Source: JAGPUQ01 sp963708735 (GTDB lineage: Bacteria; Pseudomonadota; Gammaproteobacteria; Pseudomonadales; Porticoccaceae). From it: 64,000 nucleotides of DNA. Made by a program: the position numbers and the translations under genes. Location: NCBI GenBank assembly GCA_963708735.1, contig CAVPTW010000020.1:62001-126000 (forward strand). Direction: 5' to 3'. Below are positions 63,076 through 64,000 of the stretch, piece by piece; position 1 is the stretch's first letter, and each line of letters opens with the position of its first letter. The notes beneath the pieces were generated by a model that was given only the letters and a program-made list of their open reading frames with translations, searched no databases and was not told the DNA's origin.

Positions 63076-63720
63076 TCAGCCCGCCATCATGGCCTTGAGG
63101 GCGGCGTCGCGATCGCGATTGGTCTTCTGTACCGCAGCGTTCTGCTCCATCAGCGCCAGCCAGGCGGCGAGGCCCGGAATTTCGTCGGTGAGCTTGCGTC
63201 CCAGGGCACGCTCCACCGCCATGCCACCCAGGGTGGCCGAGTAATAGAGCACGATATCGGCGTAGGTCAGTTCCGCACCCGCCGCATAGGGCTTGAACCT
63301 GAGCAGCTTGTTGAGCGCGGCGACGCCCTTGTCGAGCTGGGCGCCGACCGACTGCTTGAGCTCGTCGCTCAGGGGTGCGCCGAAAAACACGCCGCCGAAC
63401 AGTTGCCGCGCGACCAGTTCGAGATAAAGTTCGGCGCTTTTCATCAGCTCGCGGACCTTGGCGCGCTGAAAACTGTCAGCCGGCAGCAGCGGGTGGTCCG
63501 GGGACGAATCCTCGATGAATTCGAGAATCACATTGGTCTCGGTGATGAAGCCCTCGGCAACTTCCAGACACGGAATTTTGCCCATCGGACTCTTGGCCAG
63601 AAAGGCCGGGTCCGCACCCGGGCGCACCATCACTTCCTCGAACTGGAAGCCTTTTTCGAGCAGGGCCACCTTCGCCATGTTGTAGTAATCGCTGACGGGG
63701 AAACCATAGAGCTTGATCAT
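63076..63720 (-). CDS. Glutathione S-transferase family protein
   Basis: 214 residues. An N-terminal thioredoxin fold MIKLYGFPVSDYYNMAKVALLEKGFQFEEV with the cis-Pro segment MGKIPCLEVAEGFITETNVILEF, then a helical domain with AAGAELTYADIVLYYSATL. Reaction unknown; the class cannot be set from sequence alone. Its ATG is followed by a typical GST start; the gene heads a unit with miaE. Confidence 0.88.
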   Translation of the reverse strand: MIKLYGFPVSDYYNMAKVALLEKGFQFEEVMVRPGADPAFLAKSPMGKIPCLEVAEGFITETNVILEFIEDSSPDHPLLPADSFQRAKVRELMKSAELYLELVARQLFGGVFFGAPLSDELKQSVGAQLDKGVAALNKLLRFKPYAAGAELTYADIVLYYSATLGGMAVERALGRKLTDEIPGLAAWLALMEQNAAVQKTNRDRDAALKAMMAG

Positions 63721-63786
63721 TGCAGCACCCTCCCGGGGAAAATTGTTATTACCCTTGTTACGAACATGGTTACGAACACGTTTTGG

Positions 63787-63999
63787 TCACGAAGACTGCA
63801 TCAGGCCGAGGCCCGGCGCAATATAGCGTTCGAAGTGCGCCAGCGAGAGCGCGTGCCATTCGCGCTCGATCTCACGGCAGAGCTGCGCGGTGCTCAGATC
63901 TTCCGATCCCGGCAAGATGCCAAACCCGCACGCCGCAGGGTCACAGATCCGGCTCCCGGCGAGGCGCAGCAGATCGTAGAGCCAGCGCTGGGGCGGTCG
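63787..63999 (-). CDS. C-terminal end of an unidentified protein (cut by window edge)
   Basis: The last 70 codons of a minus-strand frame, starting RPPQRWLYDLLRLAGSR and ending AHFERYIAPGLGLMQSS. The sequence looks coding (GC-rich third positions, no family-breaking oddities), but I do not recognise it. The remainder lies beyond the window. Confidence 0.6.
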   Translation of the reverse strand, partial: RPPQRWLYDLLRLAGSRICDPAACGFGILPGSEDLSTAQLCREIEREWHALSLAHFERYIAPGLGLMQSS

Positions 64000-64000
64000 C

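Overview
The window reads as a chromosomal segment of a GC-rich gammaproteobacterium. Supporting this are lptF-lptG divergent from pepA-holC-valS, the cmoA-cmoB pair, cysS and glnS side by side, ppiB-lpxH, miaE, and PA2778/PA2779-type genes. I cannot name the genus. Core genes are intact. Frameshifts cluster in accessory genes, so decay there looks at least partly real, although single homopolymer slips could be sequence errors.

Layout. Positions 1-11.8 kb form a minus-strand defence island. It holds a type I restriction-modification operon (hsdR-hsdM-hsdS) followed, with 20 bases or overlaps between genes, by a tight operon: SLATT/DUF4231 membrane protein, TGT-like protein, OGG-like glycosylase, QueC-like protein and a TIR-like protein with a glycine-rich N-terminus. 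A shattered SIR2/DUF4020 gene lies beyond. QueC-like, TGT-like and OGG-like proteins are the ancillary set of type IV CBASS, but no CD-NTase gene is present, so this looks like a cyclase-free relative of that system. From 12.2 to 22.6 kb come housekeeping genes (RDD protein, LptFG, PepA, HolC, ValS, an acyl-CoA ligase, a rhomboid protein). From 22.6 to 25.7 kb there is an ISL3-type transposase scrap, a phosphotriesterase-family hydrolase, a broken GST and a YghU-type GST.

From 26 to 34.7 kb lies a protein quality-control island: three hsp20 genes, a broken cbpA-like J-protein gene, cbpM, an IS30 insertion, a small exported protein followed by an attC-like fold, a DUF2127 protein, an HtrA-type protease and an FtsH-type protease. 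Divergent sigma-32-like promoters sit between the hsp20 and cbpA sides. A decayed aqpZ follows.

From 35.8 to 49.6 kb is a metal locus: an OprC-like (probably copper) TonB-dependent receptor broken by one frameshift, an RND efflux operon (adaptor, pump, DUF3240 protein, outer-membrane factor), its two-component system, and tonB-exbB-exbD. The receptor gene and the tonB operon share a near-identical 17-base dyad upstream, which suggests one regulator. Between them are remnants of a transposase, a second receptor tail and possibly an exbD. The last 14 kb are mostly core genes with one tRNA-Arg(ACG).
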